A stretch of DNA of 6,894 nt from Bacteroidota bacterium (lineage in GTDB: Bacteria > Bacteroidota > Bacteroidia > Cytophagales > Cyclobacteriaceae): NCBI GenBank assembly GCA_027297025.1, contig JAPUIM010000052.1, forward strand, positions 1-6,894, read 5' to 3'. A program made the position numbers and the translations under genes. The notes below the pieces were generated by a model, which worked only from the letters and a program-made list of their open reading frames with translations, did no database searches and was not told where the DNA came from. Below, one piece after another: positions 6,274 through 6,894 of the stretch (positions are counted from its first letter, which is position 1; each line of letters begins with the position of its first letter).

Positions 6274-6894
6274 ATGGAATTCAACGAATATAATACAGTT
6301 AAAGAACCTTTAATACTAAAGGAGTACGGAAGGAATATTCAGAGATTAGTGCGTCATCTTTTGACCATAGAAGATAAAGATAAAAGAACTCGTTTTGCCA
6401 ATACCATGGTAGAATTACTGAAACAAATCAATGGCCCATTGAGGTATTATCCGGAACTAAATCAGAAGCTATGGGACGACCTCTATATCATCTCTGATTT
6501 CAAATTAGAGGTGGACAGCCCTTTCCCAAAACCCAAAAGATCTGTGCTTACCAGAAAACCGGAATCTGTCAAATACAAGTCCCGTAAAACCAAATTCAAA
6601 CATTACGGATATAACATCCAGTTATTAGTTGAAAAAGCGATAGAAATTGATGACCCAATAAAACGTGAAGAAGCGGTTATTTATCTAGGCAGGTTGATGA
6701 GAAGCTTTTACGCCTCATGGAACAGCGAGCTGGCTGATGAATCAGTAATATTGAAAAACATTCGTGAATTGTCTGACAACCAATTAGATATAGATATTCA
6801 AAAGGTAAAAGACAATAACCTGTTTGAAACATTCTACAAAGATAAGAACAGGAACCAAAAAGGAAGAAGTTCTGGTTCCAGTAACAGATATAGT
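6274..6894 (+). CDS. DUF4290 family protein, 3' end cut by the window
   Basis: An open frame runs from the ATG at 6274 to the last base of the window without a stop: 207 codons, so the true end is not visible. The sequence matches my memory of DUF4290, a Bacteroidota family of unknown function, including EYGRNIQRLV (17-26), the WDDLYIISDFKLEVDSPFP stretch (67-85) and HYGYNIQLLV (110-119). It has no signal peptide or membrane segment and looks like an alpha-helical, highly charged cytoplasmic protein. Residues 18-81 and 111-174 align without gaps at a 93-residue offset, with 16 identical positions, indicating an internal duplication. The last visible residues (190-207) are basic and Ser/Gly/Asn-rich, a probable disordered tail. 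AGG lies a few bases before the ATG. In other Bacteroidota I recall murA just downstream of such genes, which is outside this window. Confidence 0.88.
   Translation, partial: MEFNEYNTVKEPLILKEYGRNIQRLVRHLLTIEDKDKRTRFANTMVELLKQINGPLRYYPELNQKLWDDLYIISDFKLEVDSPFPKPKRSVLTRKPESVKYKSRKTKFKHYGYNIQLLVEKAIEIDDPIKREEAVIYLGRLMRSFYASWNSELADESVILKNIRELSDNQLDIDIQKVKDNNLFETFYKDKNRNQKGRSSGSSNRYS

Noticed and set aside
6843..6894. Basic, Ser/Gly/Asn-rich end of the DUF4290 frame as a possible frameshift
   Set aside because: Low-complexity basic tails are plausible for this family, and the frame stays open to the window edge, so there is no evidence of a break.
1..6894. CRISPR arrays, tRNAs, rRNAs, insertion sequences or a novel defence system
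   Set aside because: I saw no spaced repeats, cloverleaf sequences, terminal inverted repeats or defence-type proteins; the genes are housekeeping or known Bacteroidota families.

Overview
The window looks like a piece of a Bacteroidota chromosome, most likely from the Cytophagales or a neighbouring lineage. The order efp-accB-accC, a DUF4290 protein, a Bacteroidota-style UvrD/PcrA helicase, the scarcity of clear Shine-Dalgarno sequences and a TAnnTTTG-type -7 box all point that way. Base composition is moderately AT-rich and even throughout. I see no transposase, integrase, tRNA, rRNA or CRISPR array. Almost all of the window is coding, and no gene-free stretch exceeds about 110 bases.

Layout. 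Positions 17-2486 hold a compact plus-strand block: efp (elongation factor P), accB (biotin carboxyl carrier protein) and accC (biotin carboxylase, GTG start). The last two are subunits of acetyl-CoA carboxylase, which makes malonyl-CoA for fatty-acid synthesis. EF-P rescues ribosomes stalled at proline runs, and this AccC has a Pro-Pro-Pro near its N-terminus. After a 75-bp gap, 2562-3248 encodes a small exported beta-barrel-like protein. Its 3' end converges, 12 bp apart, on a minus-strand gene (3261-3839) for a cysteine-rich DUF3109 protein. A 108-bp divergent intergenic region follows, then the UvrD/PcrA-type helicase (3948-6209). An imperfect stem-loop and a short gap lead to a DUF4290 protein that starts at 6274 and runs off the window without a stop.

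This is mostly housekeeping sequence, and I found no convincing new multi-gene system. The points that merit a second look are small: an exact 12-nt repeat in the efp-accB and accB-accC spacers; accB and accC in one frame with a single TAA between them; the PPP motif in AccC next to efp; a C7 tract in the outer-membrane protein gene; a two-fold internal repeat in the DUF4290 protein at a constant 93-residue offset; and the poorly characterised DUF3109 protein with 11 cysteines.
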